Numbered from the stretch's first letter, positions 36,501 to 43,320 are shown. The stretch: DNA of 64,000 bases from UBA5158 sp963692955 (GCA_963692955.1 OY843587.1:124001-188000), one strand, 5' to 3'. Made by a program: numbers and translations. Notes: generated by a model from the letters alone, not told the origin.

Positions 36501-36993
36501 CTTCATCTAAATAATGCAATATTTTTGCTGAAGAGTTGAGCCATTTCTCAAGTGCCGCAAAGCCAGTTTTAGGTATATCTTTGCTAATTGACTCAAAAGA
36601 AGATTTAAGCTTAATATAATTTTGTTGAAATTTTTCAAATTGCGCTGCGGACAAATGCGATTTAATTTTTTTAAGCTCTTGGTCGCGGCGCGCAAAAAGC
36701 TTTCGAGTTTTAATCAATGCACAGTAATTTTCAATGTCAGCTTGCATTGCCTCGCTGATCACGAGATCACTTAGGGCACGTACATATTGACATAACAGAA
36801 AATAATTGTACTCATCAATCGCTTTTTTCTGCTTAGCAATTTCTGAGATAAGAAGTCCAAAGTCTAAAGTATTTAAAATATCTTTAACGTTTTCCGATTT
36901 GGTGACGCTAACTACTTTTCGTAAAAGATAAAGATAACTTTTATTTACTTTTTTTGAAAAGTCTTCTTTTACTTGTTCGTGATGACTAAGCAT
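27529..36993 (-). CDS. Giant filamentous-haemagglutinin-like protein (3154 aa), possible polymorphic toxin
   Basis: One unbroken frame with ATG at 36991-36993 and GAGG seven bases before it. Residues 1-680 look alpha-helical and show no Sec signal and no TPS secretion domain, unlike FhaB/CdiA. Beta-helix-type repeats follow at about 690-950, 1364-1630 and 1690-1780 (for example NNAGMLAASNYLQMNVGGN), split by a helical block at 1050-1200. Residues 2000-2270 resemble haemagglutinin repeats. A Gly/Asn repeat lies at 2306-2351, an acidic Pro/Lys linker at 2435-2498, a Gly/Ala-rich pretoxin-like region at 2668-2800, and a C-terminal domain with three hydrophobic segments after residue 3060. The last 250 residues may be a membrane-active toxin. 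The gene is AT-richer than housekeeping neighbours and lies between LamG genes and small membrane proteins. Confidence 0.8.
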   Translation of the reverse strand: MLSHHEQVKEDFSKKVNKSYLYLLRKVVSVTKSENVKDILNTLDFGLLISEIAKQKKAIDEYNYFLLCQYVRALSDLVISEAMQADIENYCALIKTRKLFARRDQELKKIKSHLSAAQFEKFQQNYIKLKSSFESISKDIPKTGFAALEKWLNSSAKILHYLDEGVGLNLPRVGHSDSNNRFTPEMKEELISIFAGTIQTKIQDFPWDVIYEKLPQNHMGMDRQLYAHGLFSKNDLLFFLTKDSKSLSELKANLNNKIFTHKTAVETYEKNSKDRVEPTFPDKNAFKAWFENYLKINKSLTSCYNDIELKKLFDGIVADVDVTPWELTQDQIEEICAAADRIKNSKIKNEVIAKLKRFYVRQSVHQDIAKNSTDKYVPTAIAHPLSWIELKTLLVQFQATTELQYVLKEELLDYISKQESFFAHVVERIDCEYLIKSLYLAKALETDENTLINKFGSGLQTVGMSYILGGKTSDNLRARLNKINTKINSGAILFSQSVTARTLTMTTHLENNQKKDLEKSPSELFQLYWAKFSKFTNSKKSVIDKEAIKNLNDAIYYLVLSELHGHKRTRANLSTTKKVVIASDFKKTYHAEYLFHLNQLPPTTLVVAEINNILTFNKEIKAEADKRYLDCIEINCVMQNETYHLAMTAAELISNKQKSCIYIDSITGKEIARFQIDGSKIIFHAHGNKINLKIDGDLSVSHFGVENENSHININANLSGDSIYLSSNADSTTWNGNIHASQALRIDAKDTLTIAEKSSLSAETLALSAYTFSAQGSIHTKQDAQLKIKESFEQGHQSKILSNKILVIEANNFTEVKGTLSSDGFTMLKAEHKVYLTGNANVSAKSGLLIQAQSLLSNRNATVKSAELAYIQIEDNLLIEEKSNWSAGNINFIAKVIENYSPNLEFDRAKFEIKDKLVIHASGVIKTKTECGMRGESVWNRGTLNYGKKLNVQLNKAFVNGLANAHEIYECRKDLSSLLQRAQIIGEDATIVTSVYFNLCSFMNTHNLSLTSLGEIQLGALTLSTNKFKSRLIGLDLGVDLPNIPAMLSDAQKFLDALMTGDFESALSQLNSANVFYKTASVMRYLVRTFTSLGKPLDLIWTTFSILMRFPDLCAQLANILQKNKVETYEYTQLLNTINSIGTQASYLQSETVGLADSLSSVHLQSVPFSASTALEILALVFPINSTNSLLQLQSGLHVGFTTINRSLISLTNNNINIDLNRTDMSYHSMDANDLLLADSASAIGHERYSSGTTHVNQDYHNVEREVLNGTTIANTFNSQSAHTEVTEHGRVAAETATFSGEDLNSAGELDTSSLAVDETEEVDLSGREQISHHDDSSGARLHAPVVSVKGEADAAESKFEVDAPKELHLNADINAKVLNLQSALLTIQNHITAEQLHVVTGQAEVNAEIQARTAYFLSAMNLILAGKFSGDTLEIIAAAADLAGSFTETHLTAQAGSFTSTAHLQMRDISIDTTNDARLSGTEQADSLRIAAAGKASVEGKMEAKTVDVSASNVKFSGAEHVKSLRVAAAGSVSLDGKMEAKSLDVNAGDNINETGSVTIDPAATPDEKTASHGARFSAGNAAHLTGPLDAADAPIEVIAVNSAIVDGPVTGDTLIVEAQAGSVAHVNVDNLALKFDHIPAGVEDLLLGVGIYSDVHARTALAIDMKDGYTFNRDLDLNYSLYLTANDIRIAANLHTTGDFGFTATHGDVHEYNHNIYADRAVYIDASDYFINDQGNILSTEMYLNAGLHMFNNAGMLAASNYLQMNVGGNIYNSDAEQTVRGRYDDLIQYTPGRIVGGMGIGHDGIGLSMQANSFYNTASEVLAVGSIAIKLNERFESVDRTHRYIDYKRDYHNGWGHSSHTVEYAYEQARPVVYSLNGEIDISVDNGSLYSRSTQFYAGAGTNIHTRYDQLYEGSVLSVECFKSSSNIYGLSRRNTDQYDEYTAPTEVISRGNEYFLSDEGDVRLMAAFVQTQGFVGIQARRVEVSAPIENHSYTEETRGFSLNLPILSYFQSQPLVQDYHAFQNGKNPAEWTVDTWNTLIDSTNMLNSMISTYQNGGPTFKGSLETISRVEIGYTVTRTTAKWQTVANNVGIDAGSLSIVATSSITFNNGVTIKVAGDAFLQAPVINQYAAKLISTLDSSSESVSVGINVTLKPDFSASASGFSQSQTTYQNQHLYVGGTLTVNAVEVNMIGANDTAKTVVMKAKTLNMETLAGTSTSQSWSLSACTTGDFSAAYTTNRAARVNEVTSIISDTGDITLDTLNTVGGVLVARNGGQADIKTINASSVKQYDETRGASLSGNVHSFNGGKDKSDGNSTVNRGGNAHAANGGNDNSGGITTVNPGVAYKDYQADQKATVFGYDVSKSKVNGDLNTKDASGLEVKKDASFNVVVKVPTDMSQVKQTLNNDAHPSRQSPTNGLYDFPEEAETKNFEVATTDLPDQKPEQPDQPVDTSTLDVKDDDNDDAEDKETKDEPKDNSKDKPKDAANTPIYPTDAPAASSPTSNDYGSQWAKRKTAYYANTTFSQSVISQTKSSEEPAERKEDKSDKEIFEKRSSNPELDIGIPDPRFSNVDAFGRNYYPSMPVGLSADYATAKVKIFEEDKDFKSDDYDSESKFVNDPRSAELDLSKVGFHSGTRDYLDQIKLAQSDSAVTAMTYSKKSTGDTIKDDAAKVFKMDNVEAFNEGVEAARDGLVSSIVHLDKTVESIALGGWDALNGISEEVSGLTTEGSHERNIERGKALHETVEHLENGTVADDIKVGTEIVAGAIFGEAVGVAVLRTGETVWTSARNLIEPEVTLAEGVGELDPALAGDSSQVTELAETNELTSTPVQRQELSIGHSELAEEIDSSLTQVDEAGFRPLEDIGGNESHPMSDFEELPNASPIPRLDLPTSSIAEAIIENSTLTLAESILLHGKELSRFRESISRFGLFVCNKLSEGSSSIYNERLAISVGIMSSQMPAAKDLYQAERNYLSKEMSTIKTLFALGKAIGKDLINAEFTAEKEIYKSIVKKADEVMSSQAMRPAVEAFHTSAKFFKESRVSYYIPRLGAHLDWAANAVSIIFYFYNIQEAYKKHELLKETPELFFDGAVLLTSIRYITIREFPPVFLAANIFPLTITYAQWHEQISQKMRDDYIKETHHQPPIPIGALGNGP
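32345..32567 (-). repeat. Two 111-bp tandem repeats inside the giant gene
   Basis: Two consecutive 37-residue units (residues about 1476-1550) share the pattern SG-E---SLR-AAAG--S--GKMEAK--DV-A. Both the DNA and the protein repeat with a 111-base period. They are the most regular part of the beta-helix region, suggesting recent unit duplication of one or two helix turns. Confidence 0.8.
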
Positions 36994-37035
36994 ATTGATG
37001 CCTCGAACATATTATAATTTTATCATTTATTTTAA

Positions 37036-38169
37036 TTAAACAGCAGGCCCTTGTTGTTTCTGCTCATCAGGCGCATCTGCGTTAAAGCCGTCCATTAAAC
37101 GTTGTGTATATTCAGGAGTACCGATATTTTGAGTATGACGTTTCTCTCGATAATAAGAAGCACCACGAAAAATTGAGTAGACTACCAATGCCCCGCCACC
37201 CACCCCAGTGGCCGTAGCTAAGACTTTAGAAGCCGTGCTATGTTCAAAATTATCTTCGACATTTTCATCTTCATCTACAGGTAATGTTTCGACGGGCAGC
37301 GTGAATAATGTCGTATTTTGGGTAGCGCTGGCGATATCTGACATTTGTTTGCTGGTAATCACGTTAGAAGTAATAAGCAATTTACTAATAGCACCATGCC
37401 ACCATTGACTATTAAAAATCGTTTGACCATCAGGCCAGACCAGACAACCGATGGTAAATTTAGCGCCGTCTACCGCTGTATTACCAACGAATGCATTAGG
37501 CTCATGCACAACTAGTTCGCCATTTATATAAATCTTTGTGCCAATATAAGGCGCGGTTGTTACCCCAATGTGAGTCCATTTACCCAGTGGTATGTTGGAC
37601 ATCTCAGAATCGACATATGTCACGATATTTGTTTTGAAATGGCTTTGCACTTCGTAACTATTGGGAACGGTGTATATATTGTTTATTCCGAGTATGAAAC
37701 TTTTCCCAGATGTTACTCCAGGCGCGCCGCCGTAACCGAAAATCCATCCTTCTCTTCCTTTATTTGGAGTGTCTTCGCGGTGATTAGGCAAAACCCAGAC
37801 AGAAACAGATTTCGTACCCTGTGGAAGCCCAGTAGAATTACCATCAATATATGATTGATCACCAAAAAAATAAGCTGCTTTGTTTTGATTTCCGAAATGG
37901 TCCTCAACATAGGTAATTAGATGCTCCTTCCCATGATTATTGTTTCCAGAAATATCTAAGGCATTGCCTTCCATTGGCCAGTATCCAACGACATCGTCAG
38001 CCGACAAGATTTGCGCTTGGGCGAGGATGGCTTGATAACTCGCAAGTATTGCGAATACCAGTGGGGGATTTTGCGCTAACATTACTAAACCTCTTCTAAC
38101 CACATTTAGAGTCTTTGCGAGTGTGGAGACAACCGAGGCTGTTTGTTTTACTAAATTTCTTGCGTACAT
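37036..38169 (-). CDS. LamG-like lectin-fold protein with C-terminal membrane anchor (377 aa)
   Basis: A predicted surface or periplasm-facing protein. Residues about 25-55 form a long N-terminal signal or anchor (NPPLVFAILASYQAILAQAQ). Residues 60-280 form a concanavalin-A-like LamG domain: VVGYWPMEGNALDISGNNNHG, the KSVSVWVLP strand, WTHIGVTTAPYIGTKIYINGELV and KFTIGCLVWPDGQ. A Gly-rich membrane helix (ATGVGGGALVVYSIFRGA) follows near residues 317-334, then a basic cytoplasmic-like tail. This topology (signal, lectin fold, single helix, short basic tail) is unusual for bacteria. The ATG has AGGAG six bases upstream. It is 42 bases before the giant gene and 36 after the second LamG gene, so they probably form one operon. 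The ligand is unknown. Confidence 0.8.
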   Translation of the reverse strand: MYARNLVKQTASVVSTLAKTLNVVRRGLVMLAQNPPLVFAILASYQAILAQAQILSADDVVGYWPMEGNALDISGNNNHGKEHLITYVEDHFGNQNKAAYFFGDQSYIDGNSTGLPQGTKSVSVWVLPNHREDTPNKGREGWIFGYGGAPGVTSGKSFILGINNIYTVPNSYEVQSHFKTNIVTYVDSEMSNIPLGKWTHIGVTTAPYIGTKIYINGELVVHEPNAFVGNTAVDGAKFTIGCLVWPDGQTIFNSQWWHGAISKLLITSNVITSKQMSDIASATQNTTLFTLPVETLPVDEDENVEDNFEHSTASKVLATATGVGGGALVVYSIFRGASYYREKRHTQNIGTPEYTQRLMDGFNADAPDEQKQQGPAV

Positions 38170-38205
38170 AACATACTCCTAATACAAATATTCAAACGAA
38201 TTTTG

Positions 38206-39597
38206 TTACCGTCTAAATGTATCGATTTGTCTTTGGTTCTCTTGAAGCCTTTGTCCATCTTTTTTATATTGTCTGTAAGCCCAAAATCCGAACAGAAGCA
38301 ATGAGCCGCCAAAACCGGCGCCAAAATATTCTGCTAAACTCGTTGCGTTGTATTTATCAGGTTTAGGTTTTTTAGGTGGAGTAGCAGGTTTTTCGTTAAA
38401 TTTAGCGCTGACCTGCTCTGGATTGAAAGCGTATGAAAACAATTGAACTTTATCTATATCTGCATCAAGTTCTGCTGTGCAATTATTTTGAAAGGGTATT
38501 TGGCCATCAGGTGCCGCTATAGTACCGATGCCAAATTCGCCTCGGTCGATAAGGTTAGTTGCGTTGAAAAAGAGATTTTGGGAATCAACAAGTTTAGCAT
38601 TTATATAAAATTTACTAACCGATGGTTCTGTGGTCATGACGTAATGGGCCCAGCCTGTAGGTACCGTTACTGTCTTAGTGTATTCAGCAAAATAAGGTCC
38701 TTCTGAGCCGCCTGCTCCAAACATAAATGCAATATCATTACCCTGGCATTCGTAATCGAGAAGAAAATTGAAATTGGCACCGCCGCCAGCCATCGGTCCT
38801 CCGCCATAACCAAATACACTGCCACCTTTTCTTAAATTGATCCACATCGATAAGGTTCTAGTTGCGGTAGGAAAATTAATTACAGGACCTTTCATAAAAG
38901 ACCCGTGTTGAAAACGGTATGCGCTATATTTGTTACCGTACATATCATCGACTAGATAGGCGCCATTCACGATTGCGTGATTACCATTGCCAGATGAATC
39001 GAAAGCATTGCGGTTAAATTGCAGATCTAATGCTAAACCTTCGGTTTGAGCATTCCGCGCGGCAACCGTAGGCATGCCAGCAAAAAATAATAAAGCTAGC
39101 GTGGGGTTCAACTTACTCATCACGCTCGCAAAAGTAGATTGTGATGTGTGATAAACCGCGCTGAGTGAATTGAAATAACTTCTAGTAGCCTTTGGATTAA
39201 TGCTTTCAATAAATGTATCTAACGAGGCGTTAAATCTATTGAATTCAGATGAATATGTCACTACGCCGAGGTCGCTCCAGCCATAGCGGACATAGCGGAA
39301 AGAGGCATCATAATCACGGCTATTAACAAATCTTTTTAGCGCTGCGCTTAACTCATAAACGGAAGCTGCCGTCATGCTTGAGACTAAAAGTGTTTGCAGA
39401 AATTGAATTAAATTAGTCGCGCGCGCATCCCAGATGTTCACCGGCTGGGATGACAAATCAGAAAGTAATTGGCGCGTGGACGAAGGGGTAGAAAATAAAA
39501 TGCTCTGCAAAACTGAATAATCTTGTGTAGATAGCTTTAAGTTTGCGGGTACAAATTTGGACAACATATCATTGTTACTTATTACTCTGGCACGCAT
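38206..39597 (-). CDS. LamG-like protein with helical N-terminal domain and membrane anchor (463 aa)
   Basis: A paralogue of the gene at 37036 in its LamG half. Residues 1-160 form a helical region of unknown fold, followed by a hydrophobic segment (NPTLALLFFAGMPTVAARNA) at about 166-185 that matches the anchor of the paralogue. The LamG domain spans about 190-400 (LALDLQFNRNAFDSSGNGNHA, TRTLSMWINLRKG, GWAHYVMTTEPSVSKFYINAK), then a Lys/Pro linker, a Gly-rich helix YFGAGFGGSLLLFGFWAY and a basic tail. In this copy the lectin domain could be exported by the internal hydrophobic segment, leaving the N-terminal domain inside. The ATG has GGAG eight bases before it. First gene of the presumed operon; a strong promoter precedes it. 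Confidence 0.78.
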   Translation of the reverse strand: MRARVISNNDMLSKFVPANLKLSTQDYSVLQSILFSTPSSTRQLLSDLSSQPVNIWDARATNLIQFLQTLLVSSMTAASVYELSAALKRFVNSRDYDASFRYVRYGWSDLGVVTYSSEFNRFNASLDTFIESINPKATRSYFNSLSAVYHTSQSTFASVMSKLNPTLALLFFAGMPTVAARNAQTEGLALDLQFNRNAFDSSGNGNHAIVNGAYLVDDMYGNKYSAYRFQHGSFMKGPVINFPTATRTLSMWINLRKGGSVFGYGGGPMAGGGANFNFLLDYECQGNDIAFMFGAGGSEGPYFAEYTKTVTVPTGWAHYVMTTEPSVSKFYINAKLVDSQNLFFNATNLIDRGEFGIGTIAAPDGQIPFQNNCTAELDADIDKVQLFSYAFNPEQVSAKFNEKPATPPKKPKPDKYNATSLAEYFGAGFGGSLLLFGFWAYRQYKKDGQRLQENQRQIDTFRR

Positions 39598-39803
39598 ATA
39601 GAAACTCCATAGAATACAATTGATTGAGGTTATAAATAGTTAAAGATTGAGGAGAGCAAGAAGGGATTGTTTACTTAAAGAACTATTGTTGTTATATTTA
39701 TTGGCTTATTTTAAATACATGTTAATAATATAATCTATTGATGTCAACATTTTTTTCAGAATGTTCATTTATTACTTGAAAAATGGAGAATATGTTTATT
39801 GAA
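39598..39803. other. AT-rich 206-base intergenic region
   Basis: This gap lies between the LamG operon and rsmB. It is very AT-rich and holds the promoter described at 39719-39747, with a leader of about 115 bases. I see no coding frame, structured RNA or repeat in it. Confidence 0.6.
39719..39747 (-). promoter_or_regulatory. Predicted sigma70 promoter for the LamG/haemagglutinin operon
   Basis: On the minus strand a perfect TTGACA (39742-39747) is followed after 17 bases by TAACAT (39719-39724). It is the only good promoter before the LamG genes and the giant gene, which are separated by only 36 and 42 bases. Confidence 0.62.
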
Positions 39804-41108
39804 TTAGTTGTTTAATTTGCGTAATCGCGCAAAATAAAATCCGTCCATGCCGTGCATACCAGGTAGAATTTGACGGCCAATTTTGCATGGTTCGCCGATA
39901 GCTTGAACGATGATAACTTGTTCTAGGTCATTTCGTTCTGCTAAAAAGCGCTGTATGAGTTTTTCATTTTCTTGGGGGAGGATGGAGCAGGTAGAGTAAA
40001 GTAATACCCCGCCGACTTTTAGCAAAGGCCATAGCGCGTTGAGTAAGCGCCATTGGGTTTGCACTAAGTTTTTAATGTCTTCGGGACGGCGTAATAATTT
40101 TATGTCGGGATGTCGGCGGATAACGCCAGTCGCAGAACAAGGCGCGTCTAATAAAATTCTATCGAAGGGTTTGCCATCCCACCAAGCCGCTGTGTCAGCC
40201 GCGTCGCTGCCAATACATTTTGCCTTTAAACGCAAACGCGCTAAATTTTCGGTGACGGTCGATAAGCGTTTTTCATCGCGGTCTAGCGCGATGAGTTCGG
40301 CAAGCCCTGGTTGCAACTCCGCGATATGTGCGGTTTTACCGCCGGGTGCGGCGCACGCGTCCAAGACGCGCTGCGCGGGTTCTAACAATAATAATTCCGC
40401 GGCTAATTGCGCGGCGCCGTCTTGCACGGAGAACATGCCGGTGGCAAAGCCGGGTAAATTTTCCACGTGCGTTGGTGTTTCCAAAACTATGCCGGTCGCA
40501 GTTTCTGGAATGATGGCGGCTTCGACATTTATTTTTTCTAACTCAGATAAATAATCCGCGCGCGATATTTGCTGTTGGTTCACGCGCAGCGCGAACGGCG
40601 GATGCTCATTATTAGCAAGCAAAATACTTTCCCATTGTTGCGGCCACGCTTTTTTTATTTTTCCTATCAACCAATCGGGATGCGAATATAACGCGGATAG
40701 ATTGGCTTCGGCTTGGTTAGTTAACTCCTCCGCGCCGCGTTGATAATTGCGTAACACGGCGTTAATTAAATTTTTCGCCCAGGTTTTTTGAAAATCAACG
40801 GCGGCGGCCACGGTTTCGCCGACGGCGGCATATTCTGGAATGCGTAAATCAGTCAGCTGATATAAACCGACTAAGAGTAGCGCGAAAATATCTTGGTCTT
40901 TGGGTTTTAATTTTGTCGTCAGCAAACTATCTATGACCGCGCTTAAGAAAAAATATCGGCGGCACACGCCGTAACAAATCGTCTGCACTAAGGCTTGATC
41001 GCGCGCGTCACGAATTTGCGCTAACGCGTTCGGTAAACTTTCCGACAATGACATGCCACGAAACGCGACTTCGAAAATGACGCGGGCAGCCGCAGCTCTT
41101 AAATTCAT
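39804..41108 (-). CDS. rsmB: 16S rRNA (cytosine-967-C5)-methyltransferase
   Basis: SAM-dependent methylation of C967 in 16S rRNA. The 434-residue protein has the NusB-like N-terminal domain (AAARVIFEVAFRGMSL..., residues 4-140) and the Rossmann methyltransferase domain with DACAAPGGKTAHIAELQPG (SAM loop), ILLDAPCSATGVIRRHPDIK and the catalytic cysteine in YSTCSILPQENE. It follows fmt with a four-base gap on the same strand, the common gammaproteobacterial fmt-rsmB pair. Its downstream neighbour is the LamG operon, which has its own promoter. Confidence 0.96.
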   Translation of the reverse strand: MNLRAAAARVIFEVAFRGMSLSESLPNALAQIRDARDQALVQTICYGVCRRYFFLSAVIDSLLTTKLKPKDQDIFALLLVGLYQLTDLRIPEYAAVGETVAAAVDFQKTWAKNLINAVLRNYQRGAEELTNQAEANLSALYSHPDWLIGKIKKAWPQQWESILLANNEHPPFALRVNQQQISRADYLSELEKINVEAAIIPETATGIVLETPTHVENLPGFATGMFSVQDGAAQLAAELLLLEPAQRVLDACAAPGGKTAHIAELQPGLAELIALDRDEKRLSTVTENLARLRLKAKCIGSDAADTAAWWDGKPFDRILLDAPCSATGVIRRHPDIKLLRRPEDIKNLVQTQWRLLNALWPLLKVGGVLLYSTCSILPQENEKLIQRFLAERNDLEQVIIVQAIGEPCKIGRQILPGMHGMDGFYFARLRKLNN

Positions 41109-41112
41109 ATCA

Positions 41113-42063
41113 CTAACCTAAGATTTTGCCGACAGCAAAATCCCGCTGGCGTGAATTTAAAATATCGGCCACGGCTAATACTTTGCCGCCCGGAAATTGG
41201 AGTTTTTGTAAACGTAAAATATTTTTTCCCGCGGCGACATCGATGCCGCTAGCTGCTACTTTCACGATCGTGCCGGGCGGTTGTTTAGACTCAGACGCTT
41301 GCACGCTGGCTTCCCAGACGCGGATATTTTCTGTTTGCAAAATCGTTTGCGCAATCGGCCAAGGATTGAAAGCGCGGATTTTACCATCGCAAGCGGCCGC
41401 CGTGTCATGCCAATCGAGATATGCCTCGTCTTTTTTTATTTTGTGCGCGTAGGTGGCTTGAGTATTATCTTGTGGTTCGGCACTCGCGTTATATTTTTCT
41501 AAATCGGCCAATACCTTCAACATACTCGCCGCGCCTAACTGCGCTAAGCGGTCGTGTAATGTGGCGCTCGTGTCAGTCGTTTCTATGACGCAGTCTTTTT
41601 TTAACAGCATTGGGCCCGTATCTAAACCTTCATCCATTTTAATAATCGTCACGCCCGTGATTGTTTCGCCCGCTAAAATCGCGCGTTGAATCGGCGCCGC
41701 GCCGCGCCACTTTGGTAATAACGAAGTATGAATGTTATAGCACCCCCAGGTCGGCGTTTGCAAAACTACTGACGGCAATATCAAACCGTAAGCGGCGACG
41801 ACCATGACATCGGCGTTTAACTCCGCCAATATTTTTTGTTCTGACTCAGCGCGTAATGATAAAGGCTGAAAGACCGGCAGGTTATTTTGCAGCGCTAAGG
41901 CTTTTACCGGACTGGCGGTCAACTGCCGGCCGCGGCCAGCGGGACGGTCGGGCTGCGTATACACAGCGATGACTTCGTGCGGAGAATTTAACAACGCCTG
42001 CAACGCCACGGCGGCAAATTCCGGCGTGCCGGCAAAAATAATTTTTAAAGAGTTTTGTGTCAC
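41113..42063 (-). CDS. fmt: Methionyl-tRNA formyltransferase, GTG start
   Basis: Formylates initiator Met-tRNA using 10-formyl-THF. The 316-residue enzyme has the hydrolase-fold core LKIIFAGTPEFAAVALQALL, the folate/catalytic motif NIHTSLLPKWRGAAPIQRAI (Asn and His), MDEGLDTGPMLL and the C-terminal OB-like RNA-binding part. The start is GTG at 42061-42063. In many relatives def lies directly upstream; here def is 3.5 kb away, separated by three divergent-strand paralogues. A new promoter for fmt is therefore expected and a candidate is listed. Confidence 0.96.
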   Translation of the reverse strand: MTQNSLKIIFAGTPEFAAVALQALLNSPHEVIAVYTQPDRPAGRGRQLTASPVKALALQNNLPVFQPLSLRAESEQKILAELNADVMVVAAYGLILPSVVLQTPTWGCYNIHTSLLPKWRGAAPIQRAILAGETITGVTIIKMDEGLDTGPMLLKKDCVIETTDTSATLHDRLAQLGAASMLKVLADLEKYNASAEPQDNTQATYAHKIKKDEAYLDWHDTAAACDGKIRAFNPWPIAQTILQTENIRVWEASVQASESKQPPGTIVKVAASGIDVAAGKNILRLQKLQFPGGKVLAVADILNSRQRDFAVGKILG

Positions 42064-42095
42064 GCGGCAAACTTCACTAGTGAAAAGAGGCGCTC

Positions 42096-42104
42096 ATCAT
42101 AACA
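42096..42104 (-). promoter_or_regulatory. Extended -10 element ahead of fmt
   Basis: On the minus strand TGTTATGAT (an extended -10, TG-N-TATGAT) lies about 33 bases before the fmt start. No good -35 box is seen at 17 bases. Confidence 0.42.
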
Positions 42105-42143
42105 CAAGCTAATCAGACGCAAGAAGCCAGCTTATATTCTAAC

Positions 42144-42171
42144 TTGAAAATTCTTTTTAATGCCTTATAAT
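42144..42171 (+). promoter_or_regulatory. Sigma70 promoter of paralogue 1
   Basis: TTGAAA (42144-42149) and a perfect TATAAT (42166-42171) are separated by 16 bases, followed by TGCGCAAAACT, a sequence also found after the -10 box of the other two paralogues. Confidence 0.7.
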
Positions 42172-42243
42172 TGCGCAAAACTTGTAGTTTACAACCGCTA
42201 GCACAGGACGTCCGCGGCTTTGATTGAAGAACCGAGGTGAAAC

Positions 42244-43320
42244 GTGCAACCAAGAACTGCATTTCATAACGAAAAAACTTTTTTATATTTAACCGACACG
42301 CAAGAAATTCCGGCCGATAAACTTATCAAACTTGATGGTTACGCTTTCGATGTGGATGAGTTAGTCGAAAACGCGCAGCAAAATCTCATTAAATTTTATC
42401 AAAATCCGCATGTGACCAGCGTGACGGATAATAATCGCTTCAGTCCCGCGGCCATTGATCTTTTACGCACGCACTCCATGCTATCCCAGTATGCGCAATC
42501 GCTTGATGAAATGCTCGCGGCGCAAGCGGCGAAAATTAGTAAAGAAACGGTGGATGCGGTTTTAGTTTTCTTGCAAGAGATAGAGCAGCCAAACGTAGTC
42601 GATAATGAAACTTCACGCGCGAAATTTTATGAATATTACCTTACGCTAAATGATGACGATAAAGAAAATCTAAATGCTTATGTTATTTCTATGCACTTAG
42701 TTGGCGGCGGCGTTCAAGCCTTAAAGTTCGATGCAGCACTTGCCGGTGGGAGTGAAGCATCGCAATGTATCATTATCACTAGACTGTATTTATGGCAATT
42801 CGTCATTGATTTCAGGCCCGCGGAAATAACTAAGATTCCCGCTAGCACCATCAGTATGATGAACCGTGCGCATTTGAAAATCCAACCGCGTGCGACTTAT
42901 AACTTGCCTACACTACCGGTGAGTGGCTCTGTTGATAATCTTAATACCGTAAACCTGGTGCGCGGTCTGATTACAGGCGGCGAGTTCACAGTGCAATACG
43001 TCAGCGATGAAGAAGAGCAAGAAGAATTGGCGCAACCACGCGGGCTATTCCATCGGCAGCGGTTTTTTAAACGTCCAGAAGACGATAAGTGGGAAGCAAC
43101 GCTAGGGGTGATGATTGTCACTCCTGATAGCATCAGTTTTAGAGATGCGGACCACGGTAATATCCATTCAATTTTAGATATTTTAGTACCTAACCGCTCG
43201 TTTGATTTTGGTCTCTGGACGGTGGCTAATGAACTACGATCTATACTCTCGATGGGGGAAAGGCTTACAGATGGTTTGGATCGTGTAGAGGAGATACGTA
43301 GAGCATTTAGGCCTCATTAG
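42244..43320 (+). CDS. Tandem paralogue 1, unknown function (358 aa), GTG start
   Basis: A 358-residue soluble protein, first of three paralogues on the plus strand. GAGGTG precedes the GTG start. The conserved N-terminal half (residues ~10-200) contains KTFLYL, LDGYAFDVDELVENA, a short QNPHVTSV...NNRFSPAAIDLLRTH segment, and RLYLWQFVIDFRPAEI. The first part (an initial hydrophobic strand, then Y-F-D-V-D-E-L, NPH, F-S-P-A-A-I-D-L-L) loosely resembles a U-box/RING-like 'NP-T...F' pattern seen in eukaryote-type ligases of amoeba-associated bacteria. That comparison is weak and unconfirmed. The C-terminal half (acidic EEEQEEL, then a folded-looking region) is unlike the other copies. It may be a host-directed effector, but this is a guess from context. 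Confidence 0.72.
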   Translation: MQPRTAFHNEKTFLYLTDTQEIPADKLIKLDGYAFDVDELVENAQQNLIKFYQNPHVTSVTDNNRFSPAAIDLLRTHSMLSQYAQSLDEMLAAQAAKISKETVDAVLVFLQEIEQPNVVDNETSRAKFYEYYLTLNDDDKENLNAYVISMHLVGGGVQALKFDAALAGGSEASQCIIITRLYLWQFVIDFRPAEITKIPASTISMMNRAHLKIQPRATYNLPTLPVSGSVDNLNTVNLVRGLITGGEFTVQYVSDEEEQEELAQPRGLFHRQRFFKRPEDDKWEATLGVMIVTPDSISFRDADHGNIHSILDILVPNRSFDFGLWTVANELRSILSMGERLTDGLDRVEEIRRAFRPH

